A DNA stretch of 64,000 nucleotides from Paenibacillus dendrobii. Its GTDB lineage: Bacteria > Bacillota > Bacilli > Paenibacillales > Paenibacillaceae. Below the pieces are notes generated by a model, which saw nothing but the letters and a program-made list of their open reading frames with translations, searched no databases and was not told the origin of the DNA. The stretch is from NCBI RefSeq assembly GCF_009807035.1, contig NZ_WUBI01000001.1:2852001-2916000 (forward strand), read 5' to 3'. The translations under genes and the position numbers were made by a program. Below are positions 55,317 to 64,000 of the stretch, piece after piece; within the stretch, counting starts at the first letter, position 1; each line of letters opens with the position of its first letter.

Positions 55317-57159
55317 TAGGCGATTGCGAATCGGTGTTGAATGCTTTTCGTTCGAACTGCTTGCTGTGAAGATCGGTATAAACCCCGTTTTTCAGCAAAA
55401 GTTCCTCATGATTTCCTTCTTCAATAATGGATCCATCCTTCACGACCAGAATTTTATCGGCGGCCATGATCGTGGAGAGGCGGTGAGCGATCACGATGCT
55501 GGTTTTGTCCTGCAGAAGGAGATGCATCGCTCTCTGAATATAATATTCCGATGCCGTGTCCAGCGATGAAGTCGCCTCATCCATAATAATGATGGACGGG
55601 TTCTTCAATAGTACTCTCGCAATGGAAATTCTCTGCTTCTCTCCTCCGGACAGCTTGATTCCACGATTCCCGACCACCGTGTCGTAACCTTCGGGTAGTC
55701 CCATGATAAAATCATGAATATACGCCGCTTTGCAAGCTTGGACCATCTCCTCCTCGCTTGCTTCGCTGTCGGCGTACAGCAAATTCTCTCGGATCGTTCC
55801 ATTAAACAGATAGCTATCCTGGGTGACGAGACCAATCTGTGAGCGCAGCGATTCCAGCGTCATGTCGCGAATATCCGTTCCGCCGATGCGGATGCTTCCG
55901 GAATCCAGCTCATAAAGCCGCGGAATCAGGTTGGTGATGGTCGTTTTTCCGGCTCCGCTCGGGCCGACAAGGGCGGTCATCGTGCCTGCGGCCGCGGTGA
56001 ACGAAATGTCCTCCAGGGCTTGTTTGTCCTTCTGATATGCAAAACATACGTCATCGAAAACGATGTCCTGTTTGGTCAAGTCCACTGCACGGGCATCAGG
56101 GTGATTAAGAATCCCGGGCTTCATATCAAAATAATCGAAAATACGTTCAAACAGCGCAACCGATCTTTTAATCTCCACATACAGATTCGTCATCTGGCCA
56201 AAAGGACCATAAATCCGGCCCAGCAGCGCCACGAAGCTGATAATCGCTCCGACCGTGATTTCCCCCTGTATAAACAGATAACCTCCGTAGAGATAAATAA
56301 GCATCGGCCCCAGGCTCGTAAACGTAGACAAAATCATCATGAACCAGCGGCCGGCCATGGATTCGCGGATCTGGAGCCGCGTCGACTCCCTGTTAATGGT
56401 TCTGAAGCTGTCATATTCCTTCTCTTCCCGCGTGAACAGCTTCATCAACAAATAACCGCTGATGCTCAGCGTTTCCTGAATGATATGGTTCTGTTCAGAC
56501 ATCTTCTCCTGCGTCTGCTTGGCCAGCTTCCATCTCACGTTGCCCATTTTTCTTGTCGGTATAATGAACAACGGCACGATCAATATGCCAATGATGGCAA
56601 GCTTCCAGTTCATGATGACAAGCGTGGCAACCGTGGTGGTAAGCACAAACAGATTGCTGGCAAAATTAATCACCGTGCTGTTGAAAACGCCCTGAATGCC
56701 TGAAATATCGCTCGTCATCCGGGTAATGACTTCCCCCTGCTTGACGGCGGAGAAAAACTGCAGCGGCATCCGCTGCAAATGGGTGTACATCTGATTTTTC
56801 ATATCGTAAACAATGCTTTGAGAGATAAATGAATTTAAATAGCTCTGCCATACGCCCAGCAGTCCTGCCACGACCGTGGTTCCCAGCGAAATCAGCACCA
56901 GCTCCGCCAAAAGTTTCATTTTTTTGTCCGGAAGCGCATGATCGACGATCCGCTGGATCAGAATGGGCGGCAACAGCCCCAATAAAGACGAAACCAACAG
57001 TATAAACAGCACAAGCATGGTCTGTTTCCAATACGGCTTGAAATAATTGAAAATACGCAGCAGCATGGCTTTCGAAATATTGGGCTTTTGCTGGCCGTCA
57101 TCGAATTTCATCCGGCCAAAGCCCGCACCCGGCATGCCTCCCCCATACATTTTGGACAT
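55312..57159 (-). CDS. ABC exporter, fused permease-ATPase (MdlB/LmrA type)
   Basis: 615 residues. A Gly-rich N-terminal tail of about 25 residues precedes six membrane segments (about 35-335) and an ATPase with Walker A GPSGAGKTT, signature LSGGEKQRISIARV, Walker B IIMDEATSSLD and switch His IAHRLST. It is a homodimeric or half-transporter of the multidrug/lipid export class. It is divergent from a MarR gene whose repeats occupy the shared region, so MarR-controlled drug or lipid export is likely. Confidence 0.93.
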   Translation of the reverse strand: MSKMYGGGMPGAGFGRMKFDDGQQKPNISKAMLLRIFNYFKPYWKQTMLVLFILLVSSLLGLLPPILIQRIVDHALPDKKMKLLAELVLISLGTTVVAGLLGVWQSYLNSFISQSIVYDMKNQMYTHLQRMPLQFFSAVKQGEVITRMTSDISGIQGVFNSTVINFASNLFVLTTTVATLVIMNWKLAIIGILIVPLFIIPTRKMGNVRWKLAKQTQEKMSEQNHIIQETLSISGYLLMKLFTREEKEYDSFRTINRESTRLQIRESMAGRWFMMILSTFTSLGPMLIYLYGGYLFIQGEITVGAIISFVALLGRIYGPFGQMTNLYVEIKRSVALFERIFDYFDMKPGILNHPDARAVDLTKQDIVFDDVCFAYQKDKQALEDISFTAAAGTMTALVGPSGAGKTTITNLIPRLYELDSGSIRIGGTDIRDMTLESLRSQIGLVTQDSYLFNGTIRENLLYADSEASEEEMVQACKAAYIHDFIMGLPEGYDTVVGNRGIKLSGGEKQRISIARVLLKNPSIIIMDEATSSLDTASEYYIQRAMHLLLQDKTSIVIAHRLSTIMAADKILVVKDGSIIEEGNHEELLLKNGVYTDLHSKQFERKAFNTDSQSPI

Positions 57160-57198
57160 GGGTCATCCCCCTATAATTATGAATTGTTTGGTCATCTA

Positions 57199-57256
57199 TT
57201 GACTTGATAATAAGGTACCTGTATGATATTGTCAAGGTACCTGATTTACAGGTGCC
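57199..57256 (+). promoter_or_regulatory. marR promoter with three operator half-sites
   Basis: TTGACT (57199-57204) and TATGAT (57222-57227) are exactly 17 bp apart. GGTACCTG occurs at 57214-57221 and again at 57236-57243, with its near-complement CAGGTGCC at 57249-57256. The last two form an inverted repeat (57236-57256, one mismatch) just after the start point. The first sits in the spacer. Confidence 0.75.
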
Positions 57257-57280
57257 TGAGAAATAAGGAGGAAATAACCG

Positions 57281-57934
57281 ATGAACGAGAACGAAAACAA
57301 CGCAAGCTTAATGGAACAATTCTTTCAGTTTATTATGCTGCTGCGCAGATATCAGTTTCATGTCCGCGGGGATCAGGAGCATTTCGGAGATCCGCATCGG
57401 GGACAGGGACGGGTGCTCGCGCTTCTGAAAATAAAGCCGGAAATTACGCAAAAGGAGTTAACCTATTTGCTCAATATGCGAAACCAGTCTCTAGGCGAGC
57501 TCCTCACCAAATTGGAGCGGAATGGCTTGATCACAAGAGCCCCGTCGGAACAGGACCGTAGAGTCATGAACGTGAAGCTAACGGAAGCCGGGGCGGAAGC
57601 TGCCAATCAGCTTGAACAGCGGCAGCAGGATGAGAATAGGCTCTTCGATTGCTTGAATGAAGATGAGCAAGCCAAACTTAGCGAATATTTGAATCGCTTA
57701 ATCGGTCAGATGGAGCAGCAGATAGGAGCTGGAGCTTCTTCCGAGCACAATCCAGGGGATATCTGGGGCGGACACGGACGTCACCGGCCGCATTTCGGTC
57801 CGAACGGCAAAGGGCCTCACGGATCCCGGTATCAAAGAAAGATGGGCTTTCCGGTCGGTTGGGGACAATACAGAGCTTCGATGGACGAACGTTTCAGTGG
57901 ACCTCGCTCAGGGCAGGATCACGGGCAGGACTGA
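57281..57934 (+). CDS. MarR family regulator with His/Gly-rich tail
   Basis: 217 residues from ATG 57281 with AAGGAGG 11 nt upstream. The MarR winged helix covers about residues 10-145 (KPEITQKELTYLLNMRNQSLGELLTKLERNGLITR, DRRVMNVKLTEAG). The last 65 residues form a Gly/His/Arg-rich, probably disordered tail not found in typical MarR proteins. It is divergent from an ABC exporter with repeats between, so it probably represses both. Ligand unknown. Confidence 0.9.
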   Translation: MNENENNASLMEQFFQFIMLLRRYQFHVRGDQEHFGDPHRGQGRVLALLKIKPEITQKELTYLLNMRNQSLGELLTKLERNGLITRAPSEQDRRVMNVKLTEAGAEAANQLEQRQQDENRLFDCLNEDEQAKLSEYLNRLIGQMEQQIGAGASSEHNPGDIWGGHGRHRPHFGPNGKGPHGSRYQRKMGFPVGWGQYRASMDERFSGPRSGQDHGQD

Positions 57935-57952
57935 GGCTTTTAAGGCACGAAA

Positions 57953-57986
57953 AAAAGCCTCTCAGGCCAGCTCCTGAGAGGCTTTT
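57953..57986 (+). terminator. Terminator of the marR gene
   Basis: AAAAGCCTCTCAGG (57953-57966) pairs with CCTGAGAGGCTTTT (57973-57986), flanked by A and T tracts; it serves both the marR gene and the convergent lipoprotein gene. Confidence 0.9.
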
Positions 57987-57995
57987 CCATGGCGA

Positions 57996-58541
57996 TTACT
58001 CCATGAAAATGGCGAACAAGCAATCGAATAACAGGATACGTTGGAGATTTCCATTTTCATCAAACGTTGAGGAAATAGCATAAAAACGATCCGCATCTTT
58101 CGCTGCGATGGTATTGTACCCATTGATAAATGTATTCATGTTCGTATCATACACATAGTCTAAATTCATTTCGGACGGGCTTGGAACATAATTCTCACCA
58201 TAGGCTTTGATGACTTGTTGTTTCAGCATTCCGATCCCAACATCGTGAGTTGTTTTATATTTCCCCTCGGATTCTTCATCCAAAATCATAGCCGCGACGC
58301 TGTTGTTTCTATAAAAAATTGAAACCCCAGATTCATATTTAAACTTTCCCATATCCGACTTTTCGCCGGTACCTAATATCTTCTCGGCCTCTTCCCGACT
58401 CATTCCATAAACGATCTTCTTGCCGCTATCCATTTGAATAATGCCTAAGTCTTCTTTGGAGATGTTCTCCGTTTTCTTACCGCTGCTGCAACCTGCCAAT
58501 ATGATGAATAGCACGATCGTTACAAGTATCGATTTTTTCAT
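57996..58541 (-). CDS. Putative lipoprotein, function unknown
   Basis: 181 residues with a lipoprotein signal (lipobox LAGC, Cys18). The mature part has GMSREEAEKILGTGEKSD..KYESGVSIFYRNNSVAAMI, similar to small surface beta-rich lipoproteins of unknown role. The start overlaps the stop of the upstream GH84 gene by 4 bp, so it is probably translated with it. It may assist the GH84 enzyme, but this is not shown. Confidence 0.75.
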   Translation of the reverse strand: MKKSILVTIVLFIILAGCSSGKKTENISKEDLGIIQMDSGKKIVYGMSREEAEKILGTGEKSDMGKFKYESGVSIFYRNNSVAAMILDEESEGKYKTTHDVGIGMLKQQVIKAYGENYVPSPSEMNLDYVYDTNMNTFINGYNTIAAKDADRFYAISSTFDENGNLQRILLFDCLFAIFME

Positions 58542-61500
58542 GGATTCCCCACCACTTTACGGGTACCTGTTACGACTAATTCCTCCAATCCAATTGCATG
58601 GCCTGCTGCAGCCACATTCATTTGGGTGAAATATAACCTCATGTAACGTTTACCCGCAATTGGCTTATTGAAAGTAATTTCATCCGTAGGATTAGCGGCA
58701 CCCCCATGTGGTTTGCTAATGGTGTGAATAGTCTCCCAGTTCGCATCACTTTCCTTGCTGTCCGATAACTGCATGACATATTCCGTCCCATAAACAAGGT
58801 TGTAATATTTTGCAGAAACGGAGCTGATTTCATATACATCATCGCCCAAATCTACAACAATCCAAGCTGGATTTTGTGCTTGAGTTTCAGGTTGATTCTT
58901 CCTTGCTTTCATCAGATTACTGCTCCAACGCGTATTCGTTCCATCTACTGCGTTAGAGCCCGGAAAATCCTTCGTCTCTGTACCCGACACATAAGTTGTA
59001 TGCTGTAAGGCAAGGTTTTGCGGTTCAGAAGCGGTAACAAAAGTCTTCTTACCATTGACCTGAACTTCTTTGATGCTGATCCCCGTAGCGGCTTTTGCAT
59101 TAATATTCATTTCTTTATAGTAGATGCGTACATATCTGCCTTCCCCATTCGAACTCACAGGTATCGTGTGCCGTTCATTTTGAACTTCACTAGGCTCCTT
59201 AGTTACTTCTGCAACCTTCGTCCACGTACTCTTGTCATCTGAAACTTGTATTTCATATTTTGTTCCACTGGCTTTAGCATGATAATAAATATCTACACTT
59301 TCTATTTTATTGTTACCTTCGCCTAAATCAATAACAACCCAGTTAGCTCCAGATATTTGATTGGCTGGATTGAGATCATCCCTCTCTTTCATCTTATTGG
59401 CACTCCAACGGGTATTGATATCACCATCTACCATGTTTTCACCTGGCCAAGAACCCGCCATCTCTAAACCTGAAACTTCTACAGGTTGCTTAAGAGCAAG
59501 ATTTCCTTCTTTGGTTTCCCCCATTGCAGCTTTAACGGTTACTTTGGCAGTAAGAACTATCTGAGCCGGATTTATAATATTGGAAGGAAGCACCAATTCC
59601 CCGGTCGCTGTATACTCTCCTTGAGTTAAAGGATCGTAATGACTAGCCGTCCAGTTTACAGGCAGCAGGGCTGTGTTCTGATTGTTAAGTGTCACGGTAA
59701 CCTGTTCTGGTAGCCCTACCATTTCCCAGGGGGTACCATTATTCACAGTTACATCTTGTATTAACGGTACGCTAAAGATACTCGGATGAACGATTTCCGG
59801 TTCTGTTGTAGCAGAAAAGAAAATCTCTGCAATGGCAGGTCTCGTATTCTTAACCCATTCCAAACGCAACTTTTGTACTCCCTGTAAAGCGCTGGTGTCG
59901 AATACAGTAGCACTTTTATCAAGTATCCCAAGATGGGTCCAGTTGCCATCCAGGGACTGCGCTTTAACAACAGCGCCAGAAATGCTAGTTGGATCTTGTA
60001 AAATGTTAATACGATTTACGTTTACATAATCCGAGAGAATATATTCAACATACCCATCTTCCATATCGATAAGACCAGGAGTAAACATGGTAGATAAATT
60101 TCCATCTACCATAGCCTTAAATTGACCCTTCGGATTACCGGAAAAAGCACTAATTTTGTCTGCTTCTTCTACCGTTTTGTTTACTTTCAATTCATGCAGC
60201 TTTAAGTAATAGCCACTATTTTTGGAAATAGCTAATTTAATGTATCTGGCACTCATTCCATTGCCATTCCCCTCAACATATCGATACGGAGGGTCTAAAC
60301 GACTGTTACCTCCCCCATCAGTGACAGTGGCAATTGTCGTCCAGTCCGTTTTATTTGCTGATATAGAAAGACTTCCATTATAGACTTGTGGATTTCCATC
60401 AGCGGTTAGAAGAGTTACATCATATACTCTTGTTAATGCACCAAGGTCTACAAGGATATATTGTCCTATTGCTTGAGCCTCATTGGTCCAGGCAAAAGTG
60501 TCTTCCTTTCCATCAAACAGATTTTCCCAATTTCCTTCCTTTAGAGCGTTCTTTAAGTTGGTTTCAATAACCTTGGGATTCATGGCTACACTGACTAAGG
60601 AAACCGATAAACGAGCAAAATCAAAGGTTATGGGCTGATCGCCGCTATTATATATCCTTACATAGCGCAGGGCCGTGTTCCCGGATAAAGTAGCGGTATC
60701 TTTCCACTCGGCTTTATTCAAAGAATATTCCAGTTTCAATCCATTAGGTAACGCAGGATTTACGGAAATAGCGTTAACTCCCGCAATCTCTGGCAAACGA
60801 ATTCCCACATATCCTTTAGCAGGCAGGGTAATTTGAGGCGATGCCGCAGTAAGCGTATAATCCGTACCGTCTACTGTAACCGCGCTGCCTCTTAATCCAT
60901 CTATATTCGTATACACGCCAAAAGGGGAAGCGATTTCATTAATCTTAAATTCACGGACGAAGGTCCAGTAATCCGGTTTGCCCGAGGTTCCAGTCTCAAC
61001 AAGTCGAACCCGAATATACCGAGCCTTCATGTTAAGTTCCTTCATTACGATGCTTCGTGAATCCACAAGCGGTACTAATGTATTCCAATTTACACCATCA
61101 GCGGAGTATTCTAGTGTAGCCTTGTGGAAATAATCGTGGTCCGTATCATTCTTTCCTTGTGAAACCGAGATACTATTGACGGATATAGCCCTTCCAAGAT
61201 CTACTCCGAAATAGTCATCTTTTTGCTGTACAATTTGGAAACTGGCATACGTGCTTAAGTTGCCATCAAACATTTTGGCTGTATTACTGGAGTCCCTTAC
61301 TTGTGCGCCACCGATTACCCCATAAAAAGAAGGGATAAACTCCGTGCTGTCAGGATTAAGCAGGGGAGTCAGTTTATTGGTTACAACGGGAATTAACCCT
61401 GCAGCAAAAGGCTGCAGCCTTTTCGTACCCGCTTTAGCACGTGTCTCATTAGGAAAGGTCGTATAACTATCCCAAGTTGAAAGAGCTCTGCTAGCAGCCG

Positions 61501-63361
61501 ATAGACTTCGCCAAGCATTGTCCACATCGTTCTGTTCCAGTGCTATAACGGCTTGGAGGGCTTCCTTAGCAGCAGTCGCAACATCCTTTAAAGATCTAAG
61601 CCACGGGTCCAGCTCCTCAATCAGGACCTGGTTAGTGCAATTCGCCCGAAAATCTTCAACAGCGAATAGGATGTTATCAAATTCCCTTAATAACCCCAAG
61701 GCTTGTTCATCCTGCGCGATAGGCTTACCGGAAGCTGCATAGGCTAACACTTTTTCTAAGCTGTCTTTCATATACTCACTCTCCGGAAAGCCCGGCACGC
61801 GAGTAGAATTAGGAGCGTTAGCCACATTCCTTCCTATCGTTAGATAAGACTCATAGACCTCTGGTTGGAGATATTTAAAGCTGTCTTCCCAAAGCGTTAC
61901 GGCATAATCGCTATAGTTTTGGTTATTCCAAAACAAACTAGCCAGCTGGAATAGCCCTACTTTATTCGTTTCTGTAAATTGAGACGGGTTAGATACCGCA
62001 CCACCAAGTCCAACAACACCATTACGAACATAGTGGCTAATCTCTCCCAGGTAAATGCCTGATTTGGCATGCTCATTGACCGGATAGTTAATCCAAAACA
62101 TAGGTTTCAGGCCTGTTCGGTTTATCAGATAGTCAATGCTGCTTTGGGTAATCGGACTATTCACGTCCTGTCCCGTCCAGTAAATCATAATCCGTTTATC
62201 TAGTTTGCTTAAAGCCGCCAGTTCATTCCCATTCCCTGACCAGCTAACGTTATATCCCTGTGGGCAATAAACCATGGGTTCTAAACCTGCTTTTTTATCT
62301 ACATAATCTGTCATGAGGCGATTCAGCAGCGCTACAACATCTTCGTTACTGCCAGATCCAAAGTCATCGTTTAGAACATCAATACGCCGAACGCCGGCAT
62401 TATAGAGTTGATCAAACTTTTTCGTTAATAGATTATAACGTTCCTCGTACTGAGCTGGATGTGTCGCGATCGTTATTCCTTTAAAAAAGGACTCTAAATG
62501 TACAGACCAAACAAATTTAACCTTTGTTTCTTTCCCTATTTCTACAAGTTCTTTGATCTGGTTTATTTGAACCGCAGGGTATAGTTCTGCCCATTTGGAT
62601 CTATGGTATTCATCCCCTTTTGCGGCATAGACATAACTATTCATTTTTACATCCCGGGAGCTGCGCATTAAGCTGGCACGCCCTTCATGTTCCCAAGCGC
62701 CATAAAACCCTTCTACAATGCCACGGTACTTCATTTCAGCCCAATCTTCGATATGAACGGGCAGAAAATACTGTCCTGCGAATGAGGAAAACATCATCTG
62801 CAGCGTGGCAATACCATAGAAAGCGCTATCTGTGTCTTTCCCTAAAATCGTAATAACACCTTGCCGGGCATCTAACATATAGGAGTCCGTTTTATTAAAC
62901 AACCCAGGAGTATTATTCATTGTAATAGCACTCTTGACGTAATGATCAACCATGCCGCCTGAGCCTGATATTCCTACTAAAATATTCGTTTTATTAGGAT
63001 CAATCTGGTTACTTTCCGTATAGGTGAGGTGATATTTAACCAGAATCTCTTTTAGAAAGTCTTTGGTATACGTATCAATACGATTTGCTCCACCTTCAAA
63101 GACCAGATTCACTCCACTACCGACAGTAAAACGCTCTCCCTCTGGATAGTTAATCGAATGTGGCACAGGATACATTTCATACTTATTTGGATCGTCAGAA
63201 AAACCTTGTTTTAACGTTGTCGGAATACGATCATCTGTTGGTGGCACAAATGCATTTACTGGCGTAACGGTTGCAAGTAAAGACGTTACATATAGCATTA
63301 CACTTAATACCGCTAAATTTAGCTTATTTAGCCTGCTCTTGGAATGAATCTTTTTCCCCAC
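58538..63361 (-). CDS. Secreted GH84 beta-N-acetylglucosaminidase-like enzyme with discoidin modules
   Basis: 1607 residues from GTG 63361, 7 nt after GGGAGG; the ATG at 63376 overlaps that Shine-Dalgarno. Signal peptide to about residue 37, an N-terminal GlcNAcase-type alpha-beta domain, then a GH84 catalytic domain (about 200-480) with RGIVEGFYGAWE and the Asp pair in VLNDDFG (Asp342-Asp343). A helical region follows, then several discoidin/F5-8C modules (about 675-815, 950-1080, 1300-1440, 1450-1605). It should remove terminal GlcNAc from glycoproteins or mucin-like glycans outside the cell. Codon use is AT-richer than most of the window, hinting at transfer. Confidence 0.88.
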   Translation of the reverse strand: MGKKIHSKSRLNKLNLAVLSVMLYVTSLLATVTPVNAFVPPTDDRIPTTLKQGFSDDPNKYEMYPVPHSINYPEGERFTVGSGVNLVFEGGANRIDTYTKDFLKEILVKYHLTYTESNQIDPNKTNILVGISGSGGMVDHYVKSAITMNNTPGLFNKTDSYMLDARQGVITILGKDTDSAFYGIATLQMMFSSFAGQYFLPVHIEDWAEMKYRGIVEGFYGAWEHEGRASLMRSSRDVKMNSYVYAAKGDEYHRSKWAELYPAVQINQIKELVEIGKETKVKFVWSVHLESFFKGITIATHPAQYEERYNLLTKKFDQLYNAGVRRIDVLNDDFGSGSNEDVVALLNRLMTDYVDKKAGLEPMVYCPQGYNVSWSGNGNELAALSKLDKRIMIYWTGQDVNSPITQSSIDYLINRTGLKPMFWINYPVNEHAKSGIYLGEISHYVRNGVVGLGGAVSNPSQFTETNKVGLFQLASLFWNNQNYSDYAVTLWEDSFKYLQPEVYESYLTIGRNVANAPNSTRVPGFPESEYMKDSLEKVLAYAASGKPIAQDEQALGLLREFDNILFAVEDFRANCTNQVLIEELDPWLRSLKDVATAAKEALQAVIALEQNDVDNAWRSLSAASRALSTWDSYTTFPNETRAKAGTKRLQPFAAGLIPVVTNKLTPLLNPDSTEFIPSFYGVIGGAQVRDSSNTAKMFDGNLSTYASFQIVQQKDDYFGVDLGRAISVNSISVSQGKNDTDHDYFHKATLEYSADGVNWNTLVPLVDSRSIVMKELNMKARYIRVRLVETGTSGKPDYWTFVREFKINEIASPFGVYTNIDGLRGSAVTVDGTDYTLTAASPQITLPAKGYVGIRLPEIAGVNAISVNPALPNGLKLEYSLNKAEWKDTATLSGNTALRYVRIYNSGDQPITFDFARLSVSLVSVAMNPKVIETNLKNALKEGNWENLFDGKEDTFAWTNEAQAIGQYILVDLGALTRVYDVTLLTADGNPQVYNGSLSISANKTDWTTIATVTDGGGNSRLDPPYRYVEGNGNGMSARYIKLAISKNSGYYLKLHELKVNKTVEEADKISAFSGNPKGQFKAMVDGNLSTMFTPGLIDMEDGYVEYILSDYVNVNRINILQDPTSISGAVVKAQSLDGNWTHLGILDKSATVFDTSALQGVQKLRLEWVKNTRPAIAEIFFSATTEPEIVHPSIFSVPLIQDVTVNNGTPWEMVGLPEQVTVTLNNQNTALLPVNWTASHYDPLTQGEYTATGELVLPSNIINPAQIVLTAKVTVKAAMGETKEGNLALKQPVEVSGLEMAGSWPGENMVDGDINTRWSANKMKERDDLNPANQISGANWVVIDLGEGNNKIESVDIYYHAKASGTKYEIQVSDDKSTWTKVAEVTKEPSEVQNERHTIPVSSNGEGRYVRIYYKEMNINAKAATGISIKEVQVNGKKTFVTASEPQNLALQHTTYVSGTETKDFPGSNAVDGTNTRWSSNLMKARKNQPETQAQNPAWIVVDLGDDVYEISSVSAKYYNLVYGTEYVMQLSDSKESDANWETIHTISKPHGGAANPTDEITFNKPIAGKRYMRLYFTQMNVAAAGHAIGLEELVVTGTRKVVGNP

Positions 63362-63445
63362 ACCAATACCTCCCATTTTTTATTGTTGCATGTCGATTTT
63401 GATTCCACGTCAAAGCAGACTCTCTATCTGGTATTTACCTCCAAA

Positions 63446-63459
63446 TGAAAGCGCTTTAA
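63446..63459 (-). promoter_or_regulatory. cre-like site upstream of the GH84 gene
   Basis: TGAAAGCGCTTTAA (plus-strand reading) matches 13 of 14 positions of the cre consensus and nearly equals the palindromic optimum. It lies about 85 bp before the start codon. Confidence 0.55.
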
Positions 63460-63652
63460 AATCTATTCAAAAAAAATAACCTCACATTCACAGATCATCG
63501 ATCACCCCTTCAACATAAGTTTAAAAACTAGTCCCTTTATCTCTTAATGGTGGGTAAACGAATCATAACATAGGTCAATTTGGGAGAATAGGTTGAAAAT
63601 TCATACAACCTTTTCTGCTATCCTTACCTCAATTTTATTAGATCAAAACAAA

Positions 63653-63687
63653 AAGACGCCTTAGAGATTTGATCTCTAAGGCGTCTT
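63653..63687 (-). terminator. Terminator of groEL
   Basis: AAGACGCCTTAGAGA (63653-63667) pairs with TCTCTAAGGCGTCTT (63673-63687); a T-rich tail follows on the minus strand. A second small hairpin (CCCTTG/CAAGGG, 63735-63751) lies between it and the groEL stop. Confidence 0.9.
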
Positions 63688-63764
63688 GCTTTCTTTTGCA
63701 GGATGTGGTCACACGGCGTAATTAGAAGAGGAAACCCTTGCTGTGCAAGGGCTATGCCCCTTTA

Positions 63765-64000
63765 TTACATCATGCCGCCCATACCGCCCATGCCGCCCAT
63801 ATCAGGCATAGCTGGCTTTTCTGGTTCTGGCTTATCAGCGATAACCGCTTCCGTAGTCAGGAACATAGCCGCTACGGAAGCTGCGTTTTGCAGAGCAGAA
63901 CGCGTTACTTTCGCAGGGTCAACGATCCCAGCTTCGAACATGTTTACCCACTCGTCAGTCGCAGCGTTGTAGCCTACGCCAACTTCTTCTTTTTTCAGGC
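63765..64000 (-). CDS. groEL: Chaperonin GroEL, C-terminal part only
   Basis: The minus strand from the window edge to the TAA at 63765 encodes about 78 residues ending in a Gly-Gly-Met repeat tail ([11 protein letters not shown]). Upstream are [21 protein letters not shown] and [18 protein letters not shown], unmistakable for GroEL. The rest of the gene lies beyond the window. Its product is the ATP-dependent 14-subunit chaperonin that folds cytoplasmic proteins. Confidence 0.97.
   Translation of the reverse strand, partial: LKKEEVGVGYNAATDEWVNMFEAGIVDPAKVTRSALQNAASVAAMFLTTEAVIADKPEPEKPAMPDMGGMGGMGGMM

Noticed and set aside
63703..63972. Plus-strand frame over the groEL end
   Set aside because: It is antisense to conserved GroEL sequence; the minus strand is the real gene.

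Overview
The window looks like chromosomal DNA of a Bacillota bacterium, most probably Paenibacillus or a close relative. The signs are near-consensus AGGAGG ribosome binding sites with frequent TTG/GTG starts, an S-layer-homology (SLH) anchored giant protein, an LplABC/YesMN-type sugar locus, OpuA- and DesKR-type systems that match their Bacillus subtilis counterparts residue for residue at key sites, and a groEL 3' end with a Gly-Gly-Met tail. I saw no phage, transposase, CRISPR array, rRNA or tRNA.

Layout. (1) 19-1358: polysaccharide deacetylase with a YkoP-like partner. (2) 1589-10586: two cysteine-type sulfatases, an SsuABC-like ABC importer, an AraC regulator and a two-component pair with a membrane sensor; this reads as a sulfate-ester or sulfonate scavenging locus. 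(3) 10812-11979: TetR regulator with its own palindromic operator, then a DUF4188 protein. (4) 12132-15528: OmpR-type two-component system with a BcrAB-like ABC exporter, and tandem 11-bp-spaced repeats at the exporter promoter. (5) 15645-20520: a lipoprotein, then a GbsR-type repressor divergent from opuAA-AB-AC (osmoprotectant uptake). (6) 20554-23763: a large imperfect inverted repeat, a DUF6081 protein, a UbiA prenyltransferase and an aminoglycoside 6-adenylyltransferase. (7) 23927-30834: a discoidin plus beta-helix polysaccharide-active protein under a perfect cre match, two small exported proteins, and an MMPL transporter with a small membrane protein. (8) 30942-40431: a complete YesM/YesN-LplABC oligosaccharide locus ending in a 793-residue six-hairpin-type enzyme. 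(9) 40704-44064: a VOC protein, a GT61 glycosyltransferase, and a flavin reductase/ring-cleaving dioxygenase pair behind two MhqR-like boxes. (10) 44348-50735: a 1611-residue SLH-anchored GHL10 protein and several small genes, including a winged-helix gene beside a mini-WYL gene. (11) 51158-55181: a double-GNAT protein and the des-desK-desR cold/membrane-fluidity system. (12) 55312-57934: an ABC exporter divergent from a MarR repressor with repeated operators. (13) 57996-63361: an AT-richer GH84/discoidin enzyme overlapping a lipoprotein gene. (14) 63765-64000: the 3' end of groEL.

Themes. Much of the window concerns scavenging complex glycans: sulfatases, GH84, GHL10, a beta-helix enzyme and the LplABC locus. 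Four cre-like sites suggest shared carbon catabolite control. The rest concerns envelope and stress responses: peptide-antibiotic-type export, drug export, osmoprotectant uptake, membrane desaturation, and quinone/electrophile detoxification. Regulatory DNA is unusually legible here, and several regulator genes sit next to convincing operators.
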